Source of the DNA: Campylobacter ureolyticus ACS-301-V-Sch3b
GTDB lineage: Bacteria > Campylobacterota > Campylobacteria > Campylobacterales > Campylobacteraceae
Assembly: GCF_000413435.1 (NCBI RefSeq)
Contig: NZ_KE340326.1
Location: 551,216 to 615,215 of the forward strand
Length of the DNA stretch: 64,000 nucleotides
Reading direction: 5' to 3'
The notes under the pieces are model-generated. The model was not told the DNA's origin, searched no databases, and was given only the letters and a program-made list of their open reading frames with translations. Of the stretch, positions 40,655 through 50,484 are shown one piece after another (position 1 is the first letter of the stretch; each line of letters starts with the position of its first letter). Both the position numbers and the translations under genes were made by a program.

Positions 40655-41849
40655 AATTTTTTGCTTTTTTTGGACTTCCGTCTGGGTTGTTGCCAACTAT
40701 TTTGGCAGCAAAATATCCAACTACACCTGAGACTAAAGAGCCACATAAAATAGCCAACTTGTCAGTTCCGTGGTAAAGAAGAATTGAATTTTCTCCGTAT
40801 GCTAGTCCATCAACAAATAAGCTCATTGTAAAGCCAATACCACAAATTATGGCTATAGCATAGAGTTGTTTCCAGTTTGCTTTTTCAGGCATATAGGCAA
40901 AGCCTGCTTTTATAATAATAAAACTAAATAAAAATATTCCTATCTGTTTTCCTACAAAAAGTCCTAGGAAAATTCCCATAGGAACTGTTCCAAAAATATG
41001 ACTTGCATCAAGTCCGTGCATGCTAACTCCAGCATTTACAAAAGCAAAAAGAGGAAGTATTATGTAATTTACTGGTAGTCCTAAGATTTGCTCCATTTCT
41101 TTTGACATTGAGTTACCTTTTTTTGTATAAAGAGGTATGGTAAATGCTGCTACAACGCCTGCAATACTTGCGTGAATGCCTGAGTTTAAGACAAAAAACC
41201 AAAGGATTAGTGAAAGAACTACATACGGTGTTTTGCTGCTAACTCCAATTCTATTTATAAAAATTAAAACTCCAACTAGCACAAAAGAAAGTAAAAGGTA
41301 TAAAAAGCTTAAATCCCCTGTATAAAAAAGTGCAATTATAACAATAGCGCACAAGTCATCCATTATGGCTAGAGTTAAAACAAATATTTTAAGGCTTGAT
41401 GGAATTCTTCTTCCAAGAAGTGCTAAAACTCCAACCGCAAAGGCAATATCAGTTGCTGTTGGTATAGCCCAACCATGGATAGCATGATTTTGTGCATTTA
41501 AATTTATTATAACAAATACTAATGCAGGAACTATAACTCCACCAAGAGCTGCAAAAACAGGAAGTAAAACTTGAGAAAAATGTTTTAGTTGTCCTTCTAA
41601 CATCTCTCTTTTTAGTTCAAGCCCAATTGCAAAGAAAAATAAAGCCATCAAAGCATCATTTATCCAAAAGTGCATACTTCCTAAGATGTTAAAAGATGGT
41701 ATTGTAAAAGGGGTAAAATGAACAAACCAATTATAAAGTTTATCAAGACCTGGGATATTTGCAAAAACAAGCGCTAAAAATGCCGCAAATAGTAGTAGCA
41801 TCCCAGCTCCGCTTTCTGAGGAGATTAATCTGTCTATAAGTTTTTTCAT
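40653..41849 (-). CDS. nhaA: Na+/H+ antiporter NhaA
   Basis: This 398-residue inner-membrane antiporter exports Na+ in exchange for two H+. About twelve membrane segments are visible. LTLAIMDDLCAIVIIALFY carries the paired Asp of the transport site, with GWAIPTATDIAFAVGVLALLG before it. FFFAIGLELKREMLEGQL and IICGIGFTMSLFVDGLAY are other signatures. A TTG lies one codon upstream; the ATG at 41849 follows AAGGCTTATTG. It is monocistronic, with its own terminator. Confidence 0.95.
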   Translation of the reverse strand: MKKLIDRLISSESGAGMLLLFAAFLALVFANIPGLDKLYNWFVHFTPFTIPSFNILGSMHFWINDALMALFFFAIGLELKREMLEGQLKHFSQVLLPVFAALGGVIVPALVFVIINLNAQNHAIHGWAIPTATDIAFAVGVLALLGRRIPSSLKIFVLTLAIMDDLCAIVIIALFYTGDLSFLYLLLSFVLVGVLIFINRIGVSSKTPYVVLSLILWFFVLNSGIHASIAGVVAAFTIPLYTKKGNSMSKEMEQILGLPVNYIILPLFAFVNAGVSMHGLDASHIFGTVPMGIFLGLFVGKQIGIFLFSFIIIKAGFAYMPEKANWKQLYAIAIICGIGFTMSLFVDGLAYGENSILLYHGTDKLAILCGSLVSGVVGYFAAKIVGNNPDGSPKKAKN

Positions 41850-41965
41850 CAATAAGCCTTTTAATTGTATTTAATGTTACATTTTAATAGATAAAAGCCT
41901 AAAATACAATAAATTGAAGAAGTTTTAAAAGTTTTTTTATATAAGTATAACATTTAGTAACAAAA

Positions 41966-41993
41966 AGCATAAAGCACTATGATGCTTTATGCT
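41966..41993 (-). terminator. terminator after sodC
   Basis: AGCATAAAGCA (41966-41976) pairs with TGCTTTATGCT (41983-41993), with five T following on the minus strand. Confidence 0.8.
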
Positions 41994-42006
41994 TGCAATT
42001 TATAAG

Positions 42007-42573
42007 TTATTTAATAACACCACAAATCATTCTTGCGCCGCCACCGCCAAGTTTAGCAGGGTTATCGCTATGGTTATCTCCACCTACATGAACCATTATA
42101 GAATGACCTTTAAGTTCATCTATGTTTTTGATTTTTGGAGCTAAAACAGGATAGTTTGCAACTCCATTTTTATCAACATAAAGAGCTGGTAAATCACCCT
42201 TATGACCGCTGTCATCCCATGTAAATGAGTGTTTTTTTGTATCATTTGGATCCCAGTGGCCGCCAGCTTTCATACCAAGACCTTTATCTGTTGCACCGCA
42301 ATCAGCATTTACATGAATGTGAAATCCGTGCATTCCACCTTCGCCTAAGCCACTCATATTTGGAAATAGAGCAACTCCGTAGTTTGTATTTATAGCTACA
42401 ACTTCACCAACTTTTTTATCTGCTTTTTCACCAAGCATATTCATCTCAACAACAATGTGCTCAACACTTTTTGGATTAAACTCATTTATCATATTTGCAT
42501 CGCTATCATGATTAAGCTCATTTGCAAAAAGCATGGTTGAAGCCACAAGGCTTGCTAAAATAATTTTTTTCAT
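42007..42573 (-). CDS. sodC: periplasmic Cu/Zn superoxide dismutase
   Basis: This 188-residue secreted enzyme turns superoxide into peroxide and oxygen in the periplasm. The signal peptide is about 1-18 (ending STMLFANE). Metal ligands are readable in [40 protein letters not shown] and [14 protein letters not shown], and the C-terminal [12 protein letters not shown] completes the disulfide with the Cys in NADCGA. It is 61 bp after dcuC on the same strand, so it may be partly co-transcribed. The ATG follows AAGGAGAAAAA. Confidence 0.95.
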   Translation of the reverse strand: MKKIILASLVASTMLFANELNHDSDANMINEFNPKSVEHIVVEMNMLGEKADKKVGEVVAINTNYGVALFPNMSGLGEGGMHGFHIHVNADCGATDKGLGMKAGGHWDPNDTKKHSFTWDDSGHKGDLPALYVDKNGVANYPVLAPKIKNIDELKGHSIMVHVGGDNHSDNPAKLGGGGARMICGVIK

Positions 42574-42634
42574 TTTTTCTCCTTATTTTTTAATTTAATA
42601 GATTTTATCATTAAATAATTAACAAATAGTTCAA

Positions 42635-43945
42635 CTATAAAATGAAAAATGCAATTACAACTATTGATATAAACATTCCAAGAGCAGTTCTTTTAGCAAG
42701 TTCAACTGGATTTGCTAGAGCTAAACCCGCACAAACTATGCAAGCTCCTGCAATTGGTGAACTTCCTCTACCAAGTGCTCCTGCAATTGATGCTGCCATA
42801 CCAAGTTTGTCTTGCTCAAAACCAAGCTGAATTGCTTGAGAGGTAATTGCTTCATTAAATGCAAAAGTTGCCGCATCACCAGAACCTGTTATGATTCCCA
42901 TAAGGTAAGGTATAAAGGTTCCACCAAATTTTACATAATTTTGTTCGCTTTTTAAAAGTTCGATTATAAAATCAATTGCCCCACAAGCTGTAAGTCCTGC
43001 GACAAAAACTCCAGCTGCAATGATAATACCTATAACATTTGCATAAGCACTTCCCATTCCATTGAAAAATTCTTTTACGATAGTTTGAGGATTTGTCATG
43101 GTTACAAAAATTGATAAAACCCCACCTATAAGCATCGCTTCTGCGACTCCCATTTTTGTCCAAGCTAAAAATGGAACTTTGTTTAAGCTAGTTCCTCCAA
43201 TTATTAAAATTATAAGCGGAACAAGAGGCATTAAAGCGTATAAATAATTTACTTTTAAATCTTTTGTATTTTTTTCTTCAATTCCAGTTTCTATAAGATA
43301 GTTTTTACCTTTTGAATAGTCTTTAAAAACAAATGCCATTAGTGTTATACATACCAAAACTATTCCTAATGCTACAAACGCACTTGGCATTTGAACCTTT
43401 ATAACATCTTGAACTGTGTATCCTGCGTTACCACTTTTTACAACCATTTCTGTAACAAAGATATTGTGGGCATTTCCAGGACTCAAAACCGAGCCAAAAA
43501 CTCCAGCAAAAACAGCAGCTCCAGCCATCGCAGGTCTAACTCCTGAAGCCATTAAAAGTGGTATTAATGTCGCTCCAACAGCGGCCGAACATCCAGCAGC
43601 TGATGGAATTGCTATATTTATCATATATGTTAAAAGTGTAACCATAGGAATAAGGAAAAAACCGATATTTCCAAGAGGTTTTGTAAGGGCATTTACAAGA
43701 TGTTGATCGCATTTTGTGAATTTCATAACAAAAGCAAAACCCATTGAAGCACAAATTGCTTTTATAAGTCCAGCTTTTGTCATAGATGCGGTAAATGCGG
43801 TAAATGCATCCATTGGTTTAAAACAAAGCACACATAAAATAAGTCCAACACCAATTAACGCAGTTCTAGTTTCTACTTTCTTAATCAGCAAAACAATAAC
43901 TGCAATTATTCCAACAATTGCGAGAATCAATCTTAAATCTTCCAT
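42635..43945 (-). CDS. dcuC: DcuC-type anaerobic C4-dicarboxylate transporter
   Basis: This 436-residue integral membrane carrier has about twelve segments. The signature INIAIPSAAGCSAAVGATLI, then VRPAMAGAAVFAGVFG and SPGNAHNIF, places it in the DcuC family, which moves succinate, fumarate, malate or aspartate across the membrane in fumarate respiration. It is the last gene of the ansA-abgA-pepE-dcuC operon (9-bp gap to pepE), which argues for aspartate or dicarboxylate exchange. A second copy lies at 53394-54707. Direction and substrate of transport are inferred. Confidence 0.9.
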   Translation of the reverse strand: MEDLRLILAIVGIIAVIVLLIKKVETRTALIGVGLILCVLCFKPMDAFTAFTASMTKAGLIKAICASMGFAFVMKFTKCDQHLVNALTKPLGNIGFFLIPMVTLLTYMINIAIPSAAGCSAAVGATLIPLLMASGVRPAMAGAAVFAGVFGSVLSPGNAHNIFVTEMVVKSGNAGYTVQDVIKVQMPSAFVALGIVLVCITLMAFVFKDYSKGKNYLIETGIEEKNTKDLKVNYLYALMPLVPLIILIIGGTSLNKVPFLAWTKMGVAEAMLIGGVLSIFVTMTNPQTIVKEFFNGMGSAYANVIGIIIAAGVFVAGLTACGAIDFIIELLKSEQNYVKFGGTFIPYLMGIITGSGDAATFAFNEAITSQAIQLGFEQDKLGMAASIAGALGRGSSPIAGACIVCAGLALANPVELAKRTALGMFISIVVIAFFIL

Positions 43946-43954
43946 AAAATATCC

Positions 43955-44650
43955 TTAAATTTTTATCTTTTCACCAAGTTTTACAGTGGCAACATCTTTT
44001 TTGTATTCAAATTTTAGTGCGTCGCAATGACCTATAAGTTCGGCCTCATTGCCATTTATTAAAAAACCAGTTCCCTCAGGTAGAGCATAAATTATCTCGT
44101 TTTGGTTTGCTATTAAAAACTCATTTAGCCTAGTTTCTCTACTTTCGCCATTATGTCCTTTTATCTGGCCGCTTATAAAGTGAGGATTTATTTGATATGG
44201 GAATAAATTTAATGTTTTAAAGCTTTTTGGCATAATGATAGGCATATCATTTGTTGTCATCATAGTTTTTCCAGCTATATTTGCTCCTGCACTCCAACCA
44301 AAATATTTTGTTCCATTTTTTACTGCATTTTGAATTTCTTCCAATAGGTCAAATTCATAAATTTTTGCCATTAACATAAATGTATTTCCACCACCAACGC
44401 AGATTGACTTTGCATTTTTTATAGCTTTTTTCATATCGCTGTAGCGGTGAATGCTTTTTATGTTTTGATTTTCTAATGCATCCCTAACTCTTTTTTCATA
44501 TTCATCATTTGTTCGAGTAACTCCTGCAAATGGGATAAATAAAATTTCCTCATCCCAATCTTTGCCTAAAAACTCTTTTATCCAACCTTTTGAATGGTTT
44601 AAATATCCTGTATCTTTATAGCCTGATGCGCTTAAAAGTAAAGCTTTCAT
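43955..44650 (-). CDS. pepE: dipeptidase E (alpha-aspartyl dipeptidase, peptidase S51)
   Basis: This 231-residue cytoplasmic serine peptidase splits dipeptides with N-terminal aspartate. The nucleophile lies in FGWSAGANIA (about 117-126); ICVGGGNTFMLM and INPHFISG (catalytic His) match Salmonella PepE. Its place between an M20 amidohydrolase and dcuC, 11 and 9 bp away, links it to aspartate release. The ATG follows AAGGATTAAAAAA. Confidence 0.92.
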   Translation of the reverse strand: MKALLLSASGYKDTGYLNHSKGWIKEFLGKDWDEEILFIPFAGVTRTNDEYEKRVRDALENQNIKSIHRYSDMKKAIKNAKSICVGGGNTFMLMAKIYEFDLLEEIQNAVKNGTKYFGWSAGANIAGKTMMTTNDMPIIMPKSFKTLNLFPYQINPHFISGQIKGHNGESRETRLNEFLIANQNEIIYALPEGTGFLINGNEAELIGHCDALKFEYKKDVATVKLGEKIKI

Positions 44651-44661
44651 TTTTTTAATCC

Positions 44662-45984
44662 TTATTTATTTTCGTTTTTATTTATTGCATATGCGCTTCT
44701 TACAAAAACATCAATTCCAGCTAAAAGTGAGTCTTCATCAAAGTCAAATTTAGCATTATGGTGACCTGCTTTTAATGTTGTTCCTATCATTAAATATGAG
44801 CTTTTTCCACCTTGATTTTGAACTGCGTGCATAAAATGAGCAAAATCTTCACACGCTCCAAAGCTAAGCTCATTTTCTATTTTATCATTATCGATAAATG
44901 GACTTTGTTTAGCTGCGTTTTCATAAATTTGTGCAACTTCATAATCACTATCTCCACCACTTGTTCCGCCTGTGACTTTTACTTCGTATTTTACGCCATA
45001 AATTTCACTAACACCTTTAATTATTTTATCGCATTCGTTTTTCATAAACTCATTAAGCTCTGTTGTTTCACCTCTTGTTTCGCATGCAAGATAGGCATTT
45101 GGTGCAATTACGTTTCTTCCTTCTCCAGCTTTTAAAACACCTACATTTATGCGAGTGACACCTTTTGCATTTCGTGTGATTCCATGCATGTTAAGTGCCA
45201 TTTGAGCAGCCGCTAAAAGTGCGTTATTTCCCTCTTGTGGTGCTCCTGCTGCGTGAGCTGATTTACCAGTTAAAATAACATCAAATTTAGTTGTTGCAAG
45301 AAGTTTGTCAGTTTTGCAAATTATACCTTTCATTGTAGTTGCTTGAAAGCCGATGTGTCCGCCAAGCAAATAATCCACACCTTTTACAACTCCTGCTTTT
45401 TCCATTGCTACAGCACCTCTTGTTCCCTCTTCTGCAGTTTGGAAAATAAATCTAAATTTTCCTTGAAATTTATCTAAATTTTCACTTATTAATTTTGCTG
45501 TAAAAAGTCCTATTGTGATATGTCCATCATGCCCACAAGCGTGAGTTATACCATCAATATCGGCTCTAAAGCCATCTTTGAAAGGACGGTGAGTTTCTTC
45601 TTTACACTCAGTTACATCAACACCATCAATATCAAATCTAAATGCTACAAGTTTGCCTGGTTTTTTGGTATCGATTTCTGCAACAAGTCCAGTTAGTCCA
45701 TCTTCCATTTTGTCTAAATATTTAGCTTGCTCTTCATTTAAAAGAGTTCTTGCTCTTTTTAGATATTTTTCGCAATCTTCTTTTGAACCAAGACCTTGTC
45801 TTGCATCAGGATCTACAACTTCTCTTCCAAGTTTTACATCAAAGCCCATTTTAGCCATTTTATCAGCAATTACTGCCGTTGTAAAAAATGTAAACCAACC
45901 AGTTTCTGGGTGAGAGTGAAAATATCTTCTTGTTTTTACAATCTCATCTTTTAAATTAACTATTTTTTGTGAAATTTGATCCAT
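44662..45984 (-). CDS. M20 amidohydrolase, AbgA-like
   Basis: This 440-residue Zn peptidase belongs to the M20 amidohydrolases closest in pattern to AbgA (p-aminobenzoyl-glutamate hydrolase subunit A). RRYFHSHPETGWFTFFTT near 19-36, HACGHDGHITIG, AEEGTRGAVAMEKAGVVKG and HHNAKFDFDEDSL carry metal ligands and the catalytic Glu. No AbgB partner is present. In this operon (asparaginase upstream, PepE downstream) it may act on N-acyl or peptide-linked aspartate or glutamate. The true substrate is unknown. The ATG follows AAGGAGATAAA. Confidence 0.85.
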   Translation of the reverse strand: MDQISQKIVNLKDEIVKTRRYFHSHPETGWFTFFTTAVIADKMAKMGFDVKLGREVVDPDARQGLGSKEDCEKYLKRARTLLNEEQAKYLDKMEDGLTGLVAEIDTKKPGKLVAFRFDIDGVDVTECKEETHRPFKDGFRADIDGITHACGHDGHITIGLFTAKLISENLDKFQGKFRFIFQTAEEGTRGAVAMEKAGVVKGVDYLLGGHIGFQATTMKGIICKTDKLLATTKFDVILTGKSAHAAGAPQEGNNALLAAAQMALNMHGITRNAKGVTRINVGVLKAGEGRNVIAPNAYLACETRGETTELNEFMKNECDKIIKGVSEIYGVKYEVKVTGGTSGGDSDYEVAQIYENAAKQSPFIDNDKIENELSFGACEDFAHFMHAVQNQGGKSSYLMIGTTLKAGHHNAKFDFDEDSLLAGIDVFVRSAYAINKNENK

Positions 45985-45994
45985 TTTATCTCCT

Positions 45995-47041
<1,047 letters not shown>

Positions 47042-47213
47042 TTAGCTTGAGATCGGCTTTTTCATAGAAGGCATCTTTTATAAAAAAGCTATATTTGGAA
47101 TTTTATCTTAATTTTTATATGAAATATCTTAAATAAATTTAAAAATATAAAATTAAATTTTAAATTTATTTATTTTTTATTTATTTAGTGATTTAGTTGT
47201 GTTAAATTTAGAT

Positions 47214-48314
47214 TTAGCCATAAATTTTTTTAAGATTTTGTAAATTTGAACTTGTGTTTAATAGTAACATATCAGCCGTAACTAACCTTGCCATAGCAGT
47301 TGCAACTACACTTCCTCTAGTTCCAACGCAAGGATCGTGCCTTCCTTTGAGCTTACAAATTTCATCTTCTCCACTTAAATTTATAGTATTTTGTTCTAAA
47401 AAAATTGATGGTGTTGGTTTAAAATACGATTTTATTAAAATATCATTGCCGTTTGTAATGCCACCCAAAATTCCACCTGAATTATTTGTTAAAAAACCAT
47501 TTTTTGAAATTTCATCATTGTTTTCATCGCCATAAATTTTGGCTGATTTTATTCCATTTCCAATTTCAACAGCTTTTACAGCATTTATCCCCATCATGGC
47601 AGCTGCTAATCTTGCATCGAATTTATCATATAAAACTTCCCCAAGTCCTATAGGTGAGTTTTTTATGATAGTTATAACTGAGGCTCCAACACTATTATGA
47701 GAGTTTTTGGCTTTTAATATTTCAGATTTAAACTCTTCATCAAAACCTTTAAAAAGTGAGAAAATTTCCGAAGTTTTAGCAAATTCAAAGTCTAAATTTC
47801 CTTTTTTAAACTCCTCGTTAAAATCGGCGTTAAAATTTATCCCTCCAACGCTAAAAACTCCACTTTCAACGCTTATTTTAAACTCATTTAAAAGCATTTG
47901 ACAAAATGCCCCGCTAGCAACTCTTATCGCACTTTCTCTTGCGCTACTTCTGCCACCACCTCTATAATCTCTTATGCCGTATTTATGAAAATATGTGTAG
48001 TCTGCATGTCCTGGTCTAAAAATATCTTTTAAATTTCCATAGTCTTTGCTTTTTTGATCTTCGTTTTTTATAATAAAACCAATTGGAGTTCCAGTGCTAA
48101 GCCCTTCAAAAACTCCGCTTAAAACTTCTACTTTATCACTTTCTTTTCTTTTTGTAGCAAATTTTGAGCCAGGTTTTCTTTTATCAAGTTCATTTTGTAA
48201 AAAATCAAAATCTATCTTAACTCCAGCAGGAAAACCATCAAGTACGCCGCCAATTGCTATGCCATGGCTTTCTCCAAAAGTTGTAAGTCTAAGTTTTGCT
48301 CCAAAAGTATTCAA
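47214..48314 (-). CDS. aroC: chorismate synthase
   Basis: This 366-residue FMN enzyme makes chorismate from EPSP, the last common step to aromatic amino acids and folate. GESHGIAIGGVLDGFPAG at the start, IRDYRGGGRSSARESAIRV, SPIGLGEVLYDKFDARLAAA and GRHDPCVGTRGSV are full family signatures. Its ATG overlaps the rnc stop by 4 nt (ATGA), and it ends a tpr-rnhA-rnc-aroC operon. Confidence 0.96.
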   Translation of the reverse strand: MNTFGAKLRLTTFGESHGIAIGGVLDGFPAGVKIDFDFLQNELDKRKPGSKFATKRKESDKVEVLSGVFEGLSTGTPIGFIIKNEDQKSKDYGNLKDIFRPGHADYTYFHKYGIRDYRGGGRSSARESAIRVASGAFCQMLLNEFKISVESGVFSVGGINFNADFNEEFKKGNLDFEFAKTSEIFSLFKGFDEEFKSEILKAKNSHNSVGASVITIIKNSPIGLGEVLYDKFDARLAAAMMGINAVKAVEIGNGIKSAKIYGDENNDEISKNGFLTNNSGGILGGITNGNDILIKSYFKPTPSIFLEQNTINLSGEDEICKLKGRHDPCVGTRGSVVATAMARLVTADMLLLNTSSNLQNLKKIYG

Positions 48315-48988
48315 GCTCTTCCTTTTTTATGTAGAATTTCAATAGCTATTTTAGCAGCTTTTTGTTCGGCATCTTTTTTACTTTTTCCAACTGCTTCGCC
48401 ATATTTTTCATCTCCTAAAAAAACACCTATTTTAAACTCTTTTTTGTGATCTGGTCCTTTTGAATCAAGTAGTATATAAGTAGGAATTAACCCTAAAATG
48501 CTTTGAGTTATTTCTTGAAGCTTTGTTTTATAGTCTTTTACAATCTCTTCAAGACTTATATGATGATACTCTTTTTCAAGTAAATTTAAAGCAATTTTGC
48601 TTGTTTTTTCAAAGCCTGTTTCTAAAAAAACAGCTCCTATGAGCGCTTCAAATGCATCAGATAAAAGCGAGTTTTTATTTCTTCCATTATTTCTTTCTTC
48701 AGCACTTGAAATTATAATGAAATCACCTAAATTTAAAGCTTTTGCCAGTTTTGCAAAGCTTGTTTCATTTACTAAAGCAGCTCTTAATTTTGATAAATCA
48801 CCCTCGGGCGTATTTTTAAATTTTTCAAAAAGATATTTTGCAACTACAAGATCCATAACCGCATCACCTAAATACTCTAATCTTTCATTGCTATAAGGTT
48901 TATTTGAACTTTTGTGAGTAAGGGCTCTTTGCAAAAGGTCTAAATCTTGAAAGTTATAATTTAATTTTTTTTGTAATTTTTCTAGCAT
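48311..48988 (-). CDS. rnc: ribonuclease III
   Basis: This 225-residue endonuclease cuts double-stranded RNA and matures the rRNA precursors, including the stem flanking 23S in this window. NERLEYLGDAVMDLVVAKYL carries the catalytic acidic residues; the second site is in SDAFEALIGAVFLETGF. A double-stranded-RNA-binding domain (about 150-225; DYKTKLQEITQ, then GKSKKDAEQKAAKIAIEIL) follows. It lies 3 bp after rnhA and overlaps aroC. Confidence 0.96.
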   Translation of the reverse strand: MLEKLQKKLNYNFQDLDLLQRALTHKSSNKPYSNERLEYLGDAVMDLVVAKYLFEKFKNTPEGDLSKLRAALVNETSFAKLAKALNLGDFIIISSAEERNNGRNKNSLLSDAFEALIGAVFLETGFEKTSKIALNLLEKEYHHISLEEIVKDYKTKLQEITQSILGLIPTYILLDSKGPDHKKEFKIGVFLGDEKYGEAVGKSKKDAEQKAAKIAIEILHKKGRA

Positions 48989-48991
48989 TTT

Positions 48992-49429
48992 TTATCCATT
49001 TTTTAGTTGTTCTTTTAGTTTTAGTGCTGCATTTCTTGCCATATCATCGCACTCTTCATTTTCTTTATGTCCAGCATGAGCTTTTACCCAAAATGCCGTT
49101 ATTTGATGAGATTTTGAAAGAGACAAATACTCTTTCCACAGCTCAACATTTTTAACATTTTTAAAATTTTTTTTAACCCAGCCATCAAGCCATAAATTTA
49201 TCGAGTTTGCAACATAGCTACTATCAGTAAAAAGCTCGATTTTGCAAGGCTCTTTTAGTGATTTTAAAGCTTTTAAAACTGCTGTTAATTCCATTTGGTT
49301 ATTTGTAGTAAGCTCATTTGCTCCAAATTCTTTTTTTTCATGGTTTTTATACCTTAATATATATGCCCAGCCACCAATTCCAGGATTTCCAAGGCAAGAT
49401 CCATCACTAAAAAGTAAGATTTGCTTCAT
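48992..49429 (-). CDS. rnhA: ribonuclease HI
   Basis: This 145-residue enzyme cleaves the RNA of RNA-DNA hybrids. The four catalytic acids are in LFSDGSCLGNPGIGGW (Asp), QMELTAVLKAL (Glu), LFTDSSYVANSINLWLDGW (Asp) and EECDDMARNAA (Asp). The start overlaps the end of the preceding TPR gene by 23 nt, giving translational coupling. Confidence 0.95.
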   Translation of the reverse strand: MKQILLFSDGSCLGNPGIGGWAYILRYKNHEKKEFGANELTTNNQMELTAVLKALKSLKEPCKIELFTDSSYVANSINLWLDGWVKKNFKNVKNVELWKEYLSLSKSHQITAFWVKAHAGHKENEECDDMARNAALKLKEQLKNG

Positions 49430-50426
49430 TATCTTTTCTTATAATTTTTGGTAGAATTTGAATACTGTTTAAGGTATAGCAAACAGGGCATCTATAAAAA
49501 AATGATGGAAATGAGTTTTTACACTTACTGCACATAAATTTAAAACTTAAATCCGCGTCAAAAAAGCCTGAGTTTCGCATCGCTGAGATGGCATTTATCT
49601 CAAAAAATGAACTTTGTTTATACTCATTACTCAAAGCTTTGGCGTAAAATAAAGCTTTATATTCATCATCTTTTAAATTTATAGGTTCGTTTAAAAACCA
49701 TATTATGTCAACTACATTTTTTAAAGGTGGAAATTTTTTGATTTTAGAAAGTGGTTCGTTCGTTTTAATAAAAAGTTCAAGTATAAAACGCTTTGTAAAA
49801 TCAAATTCTATTTTTGAGATTTCTTTTATTTTTTTGTCAAATTTAAGGCTATTGTCGTTTGCGATAATTTGAGCTTTTATAAGAGCTAAGTTTTCATCCA
49901 CATCAACACCTTGTTCTTTTAAAGCATCAAGTGCATCAAGCTCTTCATTATACATTTTTAGTTTTTCATAAATTACACTTAAAAGACGCAAAGCTTCTTC
50001 ATTTCTTGGATTAAATTTTAAAATTTGCAAAAAGACATTTTCAGCTTTTTTTAAAAATCCTGCCTCAAAGTATGCTTTTGCTAAATTTAATAAAATAAAG
50101 TTTTTTTGAGCCTTTGTTTTTGCTTGTTCGAGTGCGATTAAATAGATATTTATAGCCCTTGAAAAATCTCCTGTTTTAGTAAAGACAAGCCCTAAAGCAC
50201 TAAAAGTATCAATATCAAGATTAATAGATTTTAAAAGATCAATATGTTTTTGACTAAGTGAGCTTGAATCTTCAAATTTGCTAATGAAATTTTTAAGTTT
50301 TGTCTCTTCATCTTTTTTAGAAAAAATCGCCCAAACATAACTTGAAAATGCCACTACAAAAGCAACCGCAATCAGGATAATAAGTCCAAAAATAGGATCT
50401 CTGTAATCTATAAAAAAACTTTCCAA
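49407..50426 (-). CDS. LapB-like TPR membrane protein with zinc-ribbon tail
   Basis: This 339-residue protein has one N-terminal membrane helix (IFGLIILIAVAFVVAFSSYV), tetratricopeptide repeats (about 70-200; ALGLVFTKTGDFSRAINIYL, LAKAYFEAGFLKKAENVFL) and a C-terminal zinc-ribbon with two CxxC pairs (MCSKCKNSF, YRCPVCYTL). This is the architecture of LapB/YciM, which in E. coli recruits LpxC to FtsH for lipopolysaccharide control (389 residues). Overall similarity was not tested, so the function is inferred. It starts the operon with rnhA, rnc and aroC and is divergent from dnaG. Confidence 0.75.
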   Translation of the reverse strand: MESFFIDYRDPIFGLIILIAVAFVVAFSSYVWAIFSKKDEETKLKNFISKFEDSSSLSQKHIDLLKSINLDIDTFSALGLVFTKTGDFSRAINIYLIALEQAKTKAQKNFILLNLAKAYFEAGFLKKAENVFLQILKFNPRNEEALRLLSVIYEKLKMYNEELDALDALKEQGVDVDENLALIKAQIIANDNSLKFDKKIKEISKIEFDFTKRFILELFIKTNEPLSKIKKFPPLKNVVDIIWFLNEPINLKDDEYKALFYAKALSNEYKQSSFFEINAISAMRNSGFFDADLSFKFMCSKCKNSFPSFFYRCPVCYTLNSIQILPKIIRKDNEANLTF

Positions 50427-50484
50427 AAAACCTCTTTAAAAAAATTTAGCCTAATTATAACAAAGTTTTTGTATAATCTAGCTT

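Noticed and set aside
43416..43706. Opposite-strand frames in dcuC, aroC and rnc
   Set aside because: They are antisense shadows of well-supported genes; the same holds for 47254-47535 and 48597-48896.
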